Shown: positions 8,639 to 18,104, counted from the stretch's first letter. The stretch is DNA of 36,924 bases from Bacteroidales bacterium (GCA_003142255.1 PLLO01000018.1:267304-304227), one strand, 5' to 3'. A program made the numbers and translations. The notes: a model not told the origin generated them from the letters alone.

Positions 8639-8722
8639 TATACCACGAACCACGAACCGCGAATCGCACACCGGTCGCCGGTCGCCGCCTGCCTTCCGGT
8701 AGGCAGGGTCACCGGTCGCCGT
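8639..8722. repeat. GGTCGCC repeat cluster with hairpin between convergent genes
   Basis: Contains a short tandem (ACCACGA units, about 8642-8658), CCGGTCGCCGGTCGCC at about 8671-8686, a hairpin with 7-bp arms CCTGCCT/AGGCAGG and loop TCCGGT (8688-8707), and CACCGGTCGCCG at 8710-8721. The stop codon of the M1 gene (8709-8711) lies in the repeat. No T-tract follows the stem, so rho-independent termination is doubtful. Confidence 0.6.
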
Positions 8723-11213
8723 TCTCTGGTGCCTTCGCTTTATCTACAATCCTGGATTTTACATATTCCGCCTGCTCAGTCATCCCGGCCTTCTCCTTGG
8801 ATGATGCAATTCCGTTTAAAATAATGTTATTGAAATAGAAAATAACCTGCTGGCGATACTGCTCCGGAATTGACTCCCGGAAACTTACGATCATGTCAAT
8901 GCCTTTCTTGAAATTTTCCATATTCTTTACCTTCTTAAGATAATTGGCAAAAGGCTGCATTATCGAGAACTTACTGTTTCCAAAAGGCATTTTGTCAAAC
9001 CTTGCGGCAAGTGAATCAAAGTCGCTTTCGCTTGCGTAATTATATAATATATTGGTGATTGCTCTTGATAAAGCCCCTTTCACATTCCCTGATGATAACT
9101 GCTTTGCTTTCTGAAGAGCAGATGTGCTGTCTATGGATCCCAGGGCAAGCAATGCATCGCCGGCTACCGAATAGGAAGAATCATTGACAGATTTCAGGAA
9201 CAGATCCCTGTAAGCCGCTTTTTTGTATATTCCAAGTGCCTGGATGGCACTGGCTCTTATCATTGACGACGGATCTTTTTCCGCCAGGTTAGCAAGTATT
9301 GGTTCGACAGATCTTTTGATTGAGTCATCCTGTATATTAAGGTTCTCAATTGCATATATCCTTAGTCCCTGGTACTTGTCATCAATGGCATTCTTGAGGA
9401 GCTCAAAAGCTTTCGGGTCACGCTTCTGATTCTTTGCGGCAAAATCAATGGCTTCACGTCTGTCGAGATAAAGGCCTGCGTTTTTATACTGGAATATGTA
9501 ATTATCGATAGTTTTTTTGTCTGTTTTCTGGCATAGAAGTATTTTGTCTCCGTCGACATTTATGAGATCCGGCCTTGTATCGGCAGGGAAAGCAAAAGTA
9601 TCGGCTTTGTTTTCGAGCCATACATTATATCTTTTTTTTCCGCCGCCCTGGTAAACATCTATCGCCACAGGTAGCTTAAAGATCTTGTCACTCTGTGTCT
9701 GACTGACAAAAACCCTTGCTGATCGTTTTGCCTGGTCATAGTCATAGCTTATGTCGAGCTTTGGATGTCCGCTTCCATAAAACCATTGGCTCCAGAACCA
9801 GTTCAGATCCTGTCCTGTTACATCTTCAAATGCAAGGCGAAGCTCCTGTGCCTCGGCAGATTTGAATTTATAAGTTGTAAGGTACAGGTTCAGAGACCTG
9901 AAAAAAGCGCTGTCGCCTACATAATTACGCAGCATGTTGAGGATCCTGCCTCCTTTCTGATAGCTCACGGCATCGAACAATTCCTCACGGTTGCGGTAGT
10001 AGAAGCGGACCAGGTCCTTGTTCCCGCTGTTGCTGAAAAAATAGTTCTGCATCGCATCGAAACTATGTTCATCACCTGCGTCCTTGCCATGCTTATACTC
10101 TTCCCACAATGTTTCGCTGAGGTCGGCAAAAGATTCGTTTAACGGGATATTGCTCCAGCTTTCGGTAGTGACATAATCCCCGAACCACATATGAAAAAGC
10201 TCGTGTGAGATAACATCTTCCCACGAGTTCCCGTCAATAAGTTGCCTTGCATCCTGCTGGGCAGATCCGGCATGCACGGTGGCAGTTGTGTTTTCCATTG
10301 CACCGCTCACGTAGTCCCTTACCACAACCTGTGAATATTTTTGCCACGGGAAATCCACTCCGGTTATTTTTGAGAAGTAGCTTATCATCTCGGGAGTAAG
10401 GCCAAAAATTTTCCTTGCGACAGATGCATATTCCTTTTCAACATAATAGCTTACCTCCTTGCCTTTATATTTGTCTTTAATGATCGAGAATTCTCCTGTT
10501 GCCATCATCATTAGGTATGGAGAATGGGGAAGATCCATTCTCCAGGTATCGGTGCGGGTTCCGTCGGAGTGTTTCTTCTGCTTCACCAGCAATCCGTTTG
10601 AAAGTGTCTGGAATTTTGCAGGAACGGTCATGCTGATCTCATCAGTTGCTTTTTGATTTGGCTTGTCAATGGTCGGGACCCATGCCGAATTGGATTCAGT
10701 TTCCCCCTGTGTCCACACCTGTGTGGGCTTGTCCTTTTCTTTTCCAAGAGGATTGATGAAATAGAGGCCTTTTGCCCCGGAAATTGCGGCGCTGCCATTA
10801 GCTTTTATATCGTTCGGTTTGGAAATGTAATCTATAAAAATGGTATAGTTTTCTCCTCCTTTGTAGGTCTTATCGAGAGTGATATGAAGCTTCAGGCTGT
10901 CATAGCTGTATTTTAGTTGAACACGTTTGCCTTCTTTTATTACCGACACCTCTTTTATCGACATCATTTTAGCATCGAGGGTCAGTGAGTCTGTCGGATA
11001 AAAATGAGGCTTAAGGGTGATCCATGCTTTCCCGTACATCCACGATTTCGAAAAATCGAAGCTTACATCAAGCTTTGTATTAACAAGATCATTGATTTTT
11101 GTTGATGTAGCCCGGTATATGGTTTTCCAGGCATCTGACTTCTGGCTGGCAGGTTGTTGTGAAAAGCATACAGATGGACAGAGCAGCAAGAGTGCAAAAA
11201 AGACTTTTTTCAT
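8709..11213 (-). CDS. Secreted M1-family metallo-aminopeptidase with HEAT-like C-terminus
   Basis: 834 residues, signal peptide 1-18 (VCFSQQ). The N-terminal beta domain is followed by the exopeptidase motif GAMEN (304-308) and the gluzincin motif HELFH (337-341) with Glu360 18 residues later (NESFAD); together these bind zinc and define M1 aminopeptidases, which release N-terminal residues from peptides. The last ~250 residues are alpha-helical repeats (for example EKDPSSMIRASAIQALGIY), HEAT-like. Likely periplasmic or outer-membrane-associated. The start has no Shine-Dalgarno but opens with a good signal peptide. The last codons (GDR) and the stop come from the GGTCGCC repeat that follows, so the original C-terminus may have been slightly different. 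Confidence 0.93.
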   Translation of the reverse strand: MKKVFFALLLLCPSVCFSQQPASQKSDAWKTIYRATSTKINDLVNTKLDVSFDFSKSWMYGKAWITLKPHFYPTDSLTLDAKMMSIKEVSVIKEGKRVQLKYSYDSLKLHITLDKTYKGGENYTIFIDYISKPNDIKANGSAAISGAKGLYFINPLGKEKDKPTQVWTQGETESNSAWVPTIDKPNQKATDEISMTVPAKFQTLSNGLLVKQKKHSDGTRTDTWRMDLPHSPYLMMMATGEFSIIKDKYKGKEVSYYVEKEYASVARKIFGLTPEMISYFSKITGVDFPWQKYSQVVVRDYVSGAMENTTATVHAGSAQQDARQLIDGNSWEDVISHELFHMWFGDYVTTESWSNIPLNESFADLSETLWEEYKHGKDAGDEHSFDAMQNYFFSNSGNKDLVRFYYRNREELFDAVSYQKGGRILNMLRNYVGDSAFFRSLNLYLTTYKFKSAEAQELRLAFEDVTGQDLNWFWSQWFYGSGHPKLDISYDYDQAKRSARVFVSQTQSDKIFKLPVAIDVYQGGGKKRYNVWLENKADTFAFPADTRPDLINVDGDKILLCQKTDKKTIDNYIFQYKNAGLYLDRREAIDFAAKNQKRDPKAFELLKNAIDDKYQGLRIYAIENLNIQDDSIKRSVEPILANLAEKDPSSMIRASAIQALGIYKKAAYRDLFLKSVNDSSYSVAGDALLALGSIDSTSALQKAKQLSSGNVKGALSRAITNILYNYASESDFDSLAARFDKMPFGNSKFSIMQPFANYLKKVKNMENFKKGIDMIVSFRESIPEQYRQQVIFYFNNIILNGIASSKEKAGMTEQAEYVKSRIVDKAKAPENGDR

Positions 11214-11294
11214 ATTTCAGTTGTAGATCAGTAATTAGAGTAAATGTATATCAAAATATTTTTATAAAAGACGGAAGAAAAGTTAAATTGATGC

Positions 11295-11326
11295 AATGGC
11301 ACAATGGTATAATGGCACAACGGTAC
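11295..11326. repeat. 16-bp tandem repeat, two copies
   Basis: AATGGCACAATGGTAT is followed directly by AATGGCACAACGGTAC (two mismatches). Related sequence in the opposite orientation lies at about 22341-22371 (CACCGTTGTACCATTGCACC). Confidence 0.6.
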
Positions 11327-11328
11327 AA

Positions 11329-11357
11329 GGGGTGGGTTATAACCTTTTACCCACCCC
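11329..11357. repeat. GGGGTGGGT inverted repeat
   Basis: Nine-bp perfect arms GGGGTGGGT and ACCCACCCC with an 11-nt loop. It shares its G-rich core with the run at 7962-7972. Intergenic. Confidence 0.5.
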
Positions 11358-11474
11358 CACCCCTCCACTACCCTTTATACACATTTATTTTGAAATCCTT
11401 TAACCACAGAATAACACGGAGTTACATGGGGTAAATCACGGAGTAATTTACGGATTAAATGTTTAAATAAATAA

Positions 11475-11625
11475 GGAGATTCCTCGCTAACGCTCGGAAT
11501 GACAGGGTTGTTTTGAGTAATAGGGTAAGCATAGGCGATTCGCTTGAGCGAATCGCCTATGCTTACCCCCCTTATAACAAATGAACTGTCATTCCGAATG
11601 AAGCGTAGCGGAATGAGGAATCTCC
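11475..11625. repeat. Nested palindromic element (MITE/REP-like)
   Basis: The core is an almost continuous palindrome at 11523-11568: 22-bp perfect arms (GGGTAAGCATAGGCGATTCG...) around TG. Outside it lie longer imperfect arms: 11475-11505 (GGAGATTCCTCGC...) and 11586-11625 (ends GAGGAATCTCC), which share both ends (CTGTCATTCCG and GGAATCTCC) but the right arm carries a 9-bp longer middle with its own hairpin (CATTCCG/CGGAATG at 11590-11615). No coding potential. It resembles non-autonomous palindromic elements; no target-site duplication is obvious. Confidence 0.7.
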
Positions 11626-11671
11626 CCTGACATAAACGAAATGATTAAAAAGATCTGTATAAAGGGTAGCA

Positions 11672-11687
11672 CCCCTCCAAGGAGGGG
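11672..11687. repeat. CCCCTCC-AA-GGAGGGG hairpin repeat
   Basis: Perfect 7-bp arms, same stem as 7947-7962 with a different 2-nt centre. Upstream of the tricorn gene. Confidence 0.55.
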
Positions 11688-11749
11688 AGCTCATTTAATC
11701 CTATCAAAACCTTATCACTTTATCCAACTGTTTTATATTCCAAAAATCT

Positions 11750-11757
11750 TAAATTTG
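11750..11757 (+). promoter_or_regulatory. Candidate -7 box for the tricorn gene
   Basis: TAAATTTG matches TAnnTTTG, 66 bp before the ATG at 11823, leaving room for a leader. A T-run about 20 bp upstream could serve as a weak -33. Confidence 0.35.
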
Positions 11758-11822
11758 AACGATTGAATCATAAAAACAAAACATAACCAATCTCCGTGAC
11801 TATAATTCATAAATCACATCTC

Positions 11823-14800
11823 ATGAACAGAATATTATTCAAGCTTTCGGCCCTGATGCTGACACTCAGCATCTCATATAATGCACTTTCTATGGATGAT
11901 GTCAGACTGCTGCGGTTTCCCGATATAAATAAAAACCTGATAGCTTTTGTATATGCCGGCGATATCTGGACGGTCAGTTCCAGCGGGGGAGAGGCTCGTC
12001 GTCTTACATCGCATGAAGGACTGGAGCTGTTTCCAAAGATATCGCCCGACGGGCAATGGATTGCTTTTTCCGGCGAATATTCCGGGAGCCGTCAGATCTT
12101 TATCATTCCTTCAAATGGCGGAGTGCCGCGTCAGCTTACATGGTATAACCCGGTGGTCGAATTGCCTCCGCGGGGTGGATGGGACAATGTGGTGCTTGAC
12201 TGGACTCCCGACAGCAAACAGATACTTATTCGTGGCAACCGGACTACCTTCGGTGAACGTAATGGCAGATACTTCCTTGTAAGCCTCGACGGCGGACTTG
12301 AAAAGCCTCTTCCTATTGTCAACGGCGGATTCGGGGTACTGTCTCCTGATGGTTCCAAATTAGTATTTACACCGGTCGACCGCGAATTCCGAAACTGGAA
12401 GCGATACAAGGGTGGAAGGGCCTCCGACCTCTGGATATATGATCTTAAAGTAAACACATCGGAACAGATCACTGACTTTGATGGAACTGATCAGCTGCCG
12501 ACATGGTCGGGCGACAATATCTTTTTTGCCTCAGACCGCGACCTTAAACTTAATATCTGGAAGTACAATACTGCTACAAAAGAGACAAAGCAGATCACTC
12601 ACTATACTGAGTTTGACGTTATGTGGCCATCAGGAACCGGCGATCAGCTTGTCTATGAAAATGGAGGATATCTTTATAAGCTGAACCTCCAGTCAGGTCA
12701 ATCAGAAAAAGTAACGGTGAACATTAATTTTGACAACCCGAATCTCATTCCATATTATAAAAACGTAAAAGATAACATTAACAGCTTTACTGTTTCTCCA
12801 ACTGGCAAGCGGGCCTTGTTCGATGCCCGCGGTGACATTTTCTCCGTTCCTGCCGAAAACGGGATCACGAAAAATCTTACAGAAAGCCAGGGAGTGCGTG
12901 AAATATACCCGGCATGGTCCCCCGACGGTAAATATATCTCATACTATTCCGATCTCACCGGCGAGTATGAGCTCTTCCTTCTTGAAAACAAGGATGGGGC
13001 AAAGCCGAGGCAGGTGACGTTTAATTCGTCGGCCTGGAAGTACGAACCCCTCTGGTCACCCGACAGCCGTTACCTGGTCTTCTCCGACAGGACACTTAAG
13101 CTCAGGCTTGTTGAAGCTTCGACAGGGAAGATCACTGACATCGATCATGCAACTAAAGATGAACTCAGGAGCTATAATTTCTCACCTGATTCCCGCTGGA
13201 TAACATACCAGAAAGAAGGTGGCAACAATAATACAGCAATATGGGTATATGATATCTCAACCGGGGAAAAGCAACAGCTGACCGATGGTTCATTTGCAGA
13301 TTTTAATCCGGTTTTCAGCCTTGACGGCAACTATATCTTTTTTGCTTCCAACCGCAATTTTAATCTCGCATTCTCCAGCTTTGATTTTGATTATATCTAT
13401 AATAAAGCCACTCGCCTATATGCCCTGTCATTGACTCAGAAGAGCCCGAAGATTTTCAAGGATAAGAACGACGTTGAACCAGTAAAACCCGAAAAAAAAA
13501 TCGAGGCACCGGCAGCTTCTGACAAAGACAAAAAAGCTAAAACCAGCGTGGCGGATACTTCTACTGCAAAAAAAGATGTGAAGGTTGAGATTGACTTTAA
13601 CGGCATCAACAACCGTATCACAGCTCTGCCCGGTGATGCAGGTGAATACAGGATCATAGGCGCAGTCGACGGAGGTCTGATATATATCAGCGGCGGGAAG
13701 CTTATGAAATACAACATGGCTGATGAAAAGAGCGAGGAGATACTGGACCAGGCAGGGAACGCCTCACTGACAGCCGATGGCAAGATGGCAATATACCATT
13801 CGGGCGGAGATTATGGTATAATTAAGCTAACGCCAGGACAGAAATCCGGCGCTGGCAAGCTTAACCTCAGTGGCCTTGAAATGAAAATAGAACCGCGAAA
13901 AGAATGGAACCAGATCTACGTTGATGGCTGGCGTATTTTCCGCGATTATTTTTATGTCAATAACATGAATGGAGTTGACTGGCCAGCTATGAAAGAACGC
14001 TACAGTGTTTTGCTTCCATACTTAAGTCACAGGGCCGACCTCGATTATATACTCGACGAAATAGTATCTGAATGCAATTCAAGTCACAGCTATGTCAACT
14101 GGGGTGATTTTGAAAGAGTGAAAAAAGTAGATAACGGGCTCCTGGGTGCTGAGCTGACGGCCGATGCAGCTGCAGGTCGTTACAGAATATCCAGAATATA
14201 TGCGGGAGAAAACTGGGATCCTGCCCGTCGTTCGCCCCTGACTGAACAGGGTGTTGACGTAAAGGAAGGAGATTATCTGATAAGCATTGACGGGAAAGAA
14301 ATCACAACGGCAGATAATCCATATTCTTACCTTGAAAACAAGGCCAATAAAACTGTCGAGATAAAGGTTAACAGCAAACCTTCGGCCGCTGATGCCCGCG
14401 CTTCGCTTATCAAGCCGGTATCAAGTGAGCTGGAGCTTTTTTATCTCAACTGGGTTAATGAAAGAAGAGCTATGGTCGATAAGCTTTCGGGAGGAAGGAT
14501 AGGCTATATACATGTTCCCAATACTTCCACGGAAGGAAACCGGGAGCTCTTTCACGGCATGTACGCATACTTCGATAAGGAAGCGTTGATTATTGATGAA
14601 CGCTACAACGGAGGCGGATTTATTCCTGATCGTATGGCCGATCTGCTCGACCGGCATACGCTTACTTACTGGCACCAGAACGGACTTGAGCCAGGCAAAT
14701 CGCCTGCCATAGCCAATGACGGGCCAAAGGTAATGCTGATCAATGGGTACTCCTCATCAGGCGGTGATGCCTTCCCGTATTTCTTCAGAAAGCTGGGTCT

Positions 14801-15107
14801 CGGCAAGCTGATCGGCACACGCACCTGGGGAGGGCTGGTAGGTATTTCCGGCAATGCCGGACTGGTCGATGGCGGATACATAGCTGTACCCCGATTTGGT
14901 GTTTTTGATCCGGATGAAGGATGGATAATTGAAGGAAAGGGAGTTTCTCCTGATATCGAAGTGGTCGATCGTCCGGAGCAGCTTGCGAAAGGAATTGATC
15001 CCTGCGTTGAAAAAGCCGTTGAAGTACTGCTTCAGGAGCTGAAAGATAAGCCGGTTAAGAAGATTGTCGAACCCGCTCCCCCTGACCGCTCGAAGTGGCA
15101 TGAATGA
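11823..15107 (+). CDS. Tricorn-like S41 protease, secreted
   Basis: 1094 residues, near the usual tricorn size. A signal peptide (ending near SYNALS) is followed by two beta-propeller regions built of WD40/PD40-type repeats (LTSHEGLELFPKISPDGQWIAF, SPDGKYISYYSD, SPDSRYLVFSD), a Lys/Ala-rich linker at about 555-590, a core domain with SSHSY (tricorn Ser-His pair), a PDZ-like segment (VDVKEGDYLISIDGKEI) and the S41 catalytic region with NGYSSSGGDAFPYF (Ser around 977-979) and EGKGVSPD with a conserved Glu. Tricorn proteins cut oligopeptides; the signal peptide suggests periplasmic peptide degradation here. A GTG at 11796 is in frame but would mask the signal peptide. The stop lies 5 bp from that of the convergent membrane gene. 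Confidence 0.94.
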   Translation: MNRILFKLSALMLTLSISYNALSMDDVRLLRFPDINKNLIAFVYAGDIWTVSSSGGEARRLTSHEGLELFPKISPDGQWIAFSGEYSGSRQIFIIPSNGGVPRQLTWYNPVVELPPRGGWDNVVLDWTPDSKQILIRGNRTTFGERNGRYFLVSLDGGLEKPLPIVNGGFGVLSPDGSKLVFTPVDREFRNWKRYKGGRASDLWIYDLKVNTSEQITDFDGTDQLPTWSGDNIFFASDRDLKLNIWKYNTATKETKQITHYTEFDVMWPSGTGDQLVYENGGYLYKLNLQSGQSEKVTVNINFDNPNLIPYYKNVKDNINSFTVSPTGKRALFDARGDIFSVPAENGITKNLTESQGVREIYPAWSPDGKYISYYSDLTGEYELFLLENKDGAKPRQVTFNSSAWKYEPLWSPDSRYLVFSDRTLKLRLVEASTGKITDIDHATKDELRSYNFSPDSRWITYQKEGGNNNTAIWVYDISTGEKQQLTDGSFADFNPVFSLDGNYIFFASNRNFNLAFSSFDFDYIYNKATRLYALSLTQKSPKIFKDKNDVEPVKPEKKIEAPAASDKDKKAKTSVADTSTAKKDVKVEIDFNGINNRITALPGDAGEYRIIGAVDGGLIYISGGKLMKYNMADEKSEEILDQAGNASLTADGKMAIYHSGGDYGIIKLTPGQKSGAGKLNLSGLEMKIEPRKEWNQIYVDGWRIFRDYFYVNNMNGVDWPAMKERYSVLLPYLSHRADLDYILDEIVSECNSSHSYVNWGDFERVKKVDNGLLGAELTADAAAGRYRISRIYAGENWDPARRSPLTEQGVDVKEGDYLISIDGKEITTADNPYSYLENKANKTVEIKVNSKPSAADARASLIKPVSSELELFYLNWVNERRAMVDKLSGGRIGYIHVPNTSTEGNRELFHGMYAYFDKEALIIDERYNGGGFIPDRMADLLDRHTLTYWHQNGLEPGKSPAIANDGPKVMLINGYSSSGGDAFPYFFRKLGLGKLIGTRTWGGLVGISGNAGLVDGGYIAVPRFGVFDPDEGWIIEGKGVSPDIEVVDRPEQLAKGIDPCVEKAVEVLLQELKDKPVKKIVEPAPPDRSKWHE

Positions 15108-15112
15108 TTAAT

Positions 15113-15451
15113 CTACATGATCCTCGCCAGGCAGAGCAACCCTATAATGAAGCTGACCAGAACAGTTGTAAACGCCAGCCATCGGATTTTTTCATTGACC
15201 CTGTCGATGCTCAAAGCGCCGAGGATTAAGGCAGCCAGGCAGAAAAGGAATGCGATGAGGGAGATGGTTGTGTGGTTCTGAAGGAATGATGGGAAAAGAT
15301 TGAAGTAATAGTTCGATTTCGCATCAGGAGTAGTAAAGCGGTCTGAGTGCCATACGATCATCCATGAAAACTGGACAAACATAGGTACGATCAAAAGGAG
15401 CCATGCTCCGATCAGGATCCTATTCTTTCCTGAAGAGTTTTCATTTTCCAT
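15113..15451 (-). CDS. Small three-helix membrane protein, function unknown
   Basis: 112 residues with three clear membrane segments (about 15-35, 58-78 and 86-107) and a short charged N-terminus. The loop between helices 1 and 2 is polar (HSDRFTTPDAKSNYYF). No recognised family. ATG at 15451 was chosen over GTG at 15460, which has no better ribosome-binding site. It lies 30 bp after the secreted protein gene at 15482-16030 on the same strand, so the two may form an operon. Confidence 0.75.
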   Translation of the reverse strand: MENENSSGKNRILIGAWLLLIVPMFVQFSWMIVWHSDRFTTPDAKSNYYFNLFPSFLQNHTTISLIAFLFCLAALILGALSIDRVNEKIRWLAFTTVLVSFIIGLLCLARIM

Positions 15452-15481
15452 GTCAATCACGAAAGGCGAAGGTAAGCGGAA

Positions 15482-16030
15482 TTACTTCTTAATCGCTTCC
15501 ATGCTGTAAGAAATATTCGTGATTTTCGAATTCTGATCGAGCGTAACGATATAGCCGCTTTTTGAATCGAAGAATTTATCTCTTATAAAGTACCACTTAT
15601 TTGCCAGCTTCAGATGTTGCTTGTATTGTAAATTCATATCGCTAATCGGGTAGATCTTGTCGAGTGACGTCTCAAAGGCCTTTACGTCTGATGCGGTTTT
15701 TAGATAGAAGTCATTTCTTACAAGCGATAAAAGTGTAAGCATACTGTCATTCCGGCCTTCAAGTACAAATAACGCTCCGTCCTTTATATTGAATATATCG
15801 CCCGAACAGTAACTCATCTGCTCGGTAAAAGAAAAGCCGGCATCGACTTTATAAAATGTACCGTCAAAAACCTTCGCCAGCGTATCCGAAACGATCGGAG
15901 TCTTTACAATGCTGATTTTCGATTTAATGAAATTATCGAGCAACGAGTTGTCTTTTTCAGATATCTCCTGTGCAATAATATTTATGCTCAGGAAACTCAG
16001 GGTCATAATAAAGCAAATGGATTTCTTCAT
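15482..16030 (-). CDS. Secreted protein of unknown function
   Basis: 182 residues with a signal peptide (1-20, ending IIAQ). The mature part alternates strands and polar helices, with KTASDVKAFETSLDKIYPISDMNLQ and KWYFIRDKFFDSKSGYIVTLD; no catalytic motif and no cysteine pair of note. I do not recognise the family. Probably periplasmic. It is the first gene of a likely pair with the small membrane protein downstream. Confidence 0.78.
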   Translation of the reverse strand: MKKSICFIMTLSFLSINIIAQEISEKDNSLLDNFIKSKISIVKTPIVSDTLAKVFDGTFYKVDAGFSFTEQMSYCSGDIFNIKDGALFVLEGRNDSMLTLLSLVRNDFYLKTASDVKAFETSLDKIYPISDMNLQYKQHLKLANKWYFIRDKFFDSKSGYIVTLDQNSKITNISYSMEAIKK

Positions 16031-16262
16031 GGCAGTTTAGTTTGTATCTAAATTACACCTATTACTTCTAAATTCAAAAAAAATCTCTTAATAATTTAGA
16101 TATTAAGTATTTATATTCAGGCAGGTGCGGATTAAGAGAGGCGGCAGGTGTCAGGTGGGATGAATCGTGCTATTAAATAACGTTAAAAACAGAAAAATGG
16201 TAGTACATTATTTCTTACTTCAGTATCTTCACAAGGCAACATATCCCAATATGCAAAGCGAA

Positions 16263-18104
16263 ATGGAAAATCTTAAGTTAATAAAATCTCTATGTGCATT
16301 TTCAATGTGCCTGATTCTCTTATGGCTACCAGGTACAAATGTCATATATGCACAACCATCTTCAGTTAAATCGAAGACGATTGTATTGTTTCCGGCGAAC
16401 AAAGCCCGGAATATAAATCCGGATACGCACCTCGAACTCACCTTCACCGGCGCACCCAAAGCAGGTACAACAGGACAGATTCGTATTTACGACAGGTCTG
16501 ACAACCGGATGGTCGACATGCTCGACATGAGCATTCCAGCAGGTCCTTCTGCCGGTTATGCTGCCGGTCCTGCCGGTTCAGCTGCTCCCAAAGCTTCTTA
16601 CTTGCAGGTTCCTTATGAATATGTGACGGGAAAATTCACTAATGCCAATACTAAACCGGGCACTCCTTCCTGCGGGGCGATGCCAACATCAGATAAATAT
16701 CAGCTGACCATTATTGGCGGATTTACTGACGGATTTCATTTCTACCCGGTGATCATCCACGACAACACTGCAACCATCTATCCTCACAACAATCTCCTGG
16801 AATATAACAAGACCTATTATGTTCAGATTGATGCGGGTGTTTTGACCCTCAGCGATAGCAGTTTTAAAGGAATTACTGGAAAAACCGGATGGACTTTCAC
16901 TACCAAAAAACTGCCTCCTCCTGCCGGTTTGGAAAGACTGGTTGTGAGCGCTGACGGGACAGGTGATTTTAATACCGTTCAGGGAGCCATTGATTTTATT
17001 CCCGATAACAATCCAAAGCCTGTCACTGTTTTCATCAAAAACGGCATATATGAAGAGATCGTATACTTCCGCAACAAGACCAATATAACAATGCTGGGCG
17101 AAGACCGGGACAAAGTCATTGTCAGGTATGCGAACAAAGAAACCTTCAATCCACATCCGTCGAACCTGCTTACCAATGAGATGGAGGGAACTTTTCCCAG
17201 CCGGCGTGCAGCATTTGCCGTGGATCATTCAAGCAGGATTCATCTTGTGAACCTTACGATCAGGACAACTTCGGCGATGGCTCAGGCCGAAGGCTTACTG
17301 CTTAACGGAAGTGAAAACATTCTTTACAATGTTACTGTCGGCGGTTCGGGAGATGCGCTGCAGTCGAATGGGTCTGCCTACTATACCGGTTGCCGCATAG
17401 AGGGATTGGGAGATATGATACTTGGGCGCGGACCTGCCTTCTTCAAAGATTGCGAACTTAGTTCGCAAGCCTCATATTTGTGGATTCGCAACACTTCAGC
17501 TAATCATGGCGATATATTTGTGAACTGTAAATTTATAACTCCCAATGGAAAAGAAACGGTATATGCACGTTCACCTATTAATGGCGGCAAGAGTTATCCT
17601 TATGCTGAAGCGGTGTTGATTAATTGCACTCTTAAAGGAATCTCTCCGGCTGGCTGGGAGAGTATTGGCGGAGATACAACGAATGTGCATTTCTGGGAAT
17701 ATAACAGTACCAATATCAGCGATGGGAAACCGGCAGATATAAGCCACCGCCATCCGGCATCACGGCAGCTGACGATGAAGAACGATTCTGCAATTATTGC
17801 CAGCTACACCAACCCTGCCTATGTACTCGGAGGCTGGACACCGGCAATGGCTCCACTTTTTTTGTCACAACCAGAATCAGTACAGGCAAATAAAGGCCAG
17901 GCAGCAAGCTTCAATGTTATAGTTGCGGCAATCCCGGAAGCTAGCTGTCAATGGTTCAGAAACGGCCGGGTCATAAGCGGTGCAACTAATGCAGTTCTAA
18001 GCATAGCGAGTGTGAGTGCTGCTGATGCTGGCAACTATAGTGTTACTATAAAGAATAGTTCGGGGAGTGTTACCAGCCATGAGGCAACATTAACGGTAAA
18101 GTAA
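16263..18104 (+). CDS. Secreted pectinesterase with N-terminal Ig-like and C-terminal Ig domains
   Basis: About 613 residues. Signal peptide (ends VIYAQ), an SbsA-type Ig-like domain (IVLFPANKARNINPDTHLELTF), a CE8 pectinesterase beta-helix opening VVSADGTGDFNTVQGAIDFIP, and a C-terminal immunoglobulin-type domain (PESVQANKGQAASFNVIV to SADAGNYSVTIKNSSG). CE8 enzymes remove methyl groups from pectin. The two catalytic Asp are kept (GDALQ and LGDMILG) as is an Arg in VYARS, but the surrounding motifs differ from the plant-type QDTLY and VDFIFG. ATG at 16251 and upstream ATG/TTG starts are also possible; 16263 gives the most compact signal peptide. Monocistronic by spacing. Confidence 0.88.
   Translation: MENLKLIKSLCAFSMCLILLWLPGTNVIYAQPSSVKSKTIVLFPANKARNINPDTHLELTFTGAPKAGTTGQIRIYDRSDNRMVDMLDMSIPAGPSAGYAAGPAGSAAPKASYLQVPYEYVTGKFTNANTKPGTPSCGAMPTSDKYQLTIIGGFTDGFHFYPVIIHDNTATIYPHNNLLEYNKTYYVQIDAGVLTLSDSSFKGITGKTGWTFTTKKLPPPAGLERLVVSADGTGDFNTVQGAIDFIPDNNPKPVTVFIKNGIYEEIVYFRNKTNITMLGEDRDKVIVRYANKETFNPHPSNLLTNEMEGTFPSRRAAFAVDHSSRIHLVNLTIRTTSAMAQAEGLLLNGSENILYNVTVGGSGDALQSNGSAYYTGCRIEGLGDMILGRGPAFFKDCELSSQASYLWIRNTSANHGDIFVNCKFITPNGKETVYARSPINGGKSYPYAEAVLINCTLKGISPAGWESIGGDTTNVHFWEYNSTNISDGKPADISHRHPASRQLTMKNDSAIIASYTNPAYVLGGWTPAMAPLFLSQPESVQANKGQAASFNVIVAAIPEASCQWFRNGRVISGATNAVLSIASVSAADAGNYSVTIKNSSGSVTSHEATLTVK

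Larger units (their letters stand above)
11214..11822. other. Repeat-rich divergent spacer without a gene
   Basis: 609 bp between the M1 and tricorn genes. It holds a 16-bp tandem (11295-11326), a GGGGTGGGT hairpin (11329-11357), a 151-bp nested palindrome (11475-11625), a CCCCTCC hairpin (11672-11687) and a TAAATTTG box (11750-11757). No ORF here has recognisable protein features. Confidence 0.6.

Noticed and set aside
16167-16262. Upstream starts of the pectinesterase (TTG 16167, ATG 16197, ATG 16251)
   Set aside because: They would place a long polar segment before the signal peptide; 16263 gives a normal one, though 16251 cannot be excluded.
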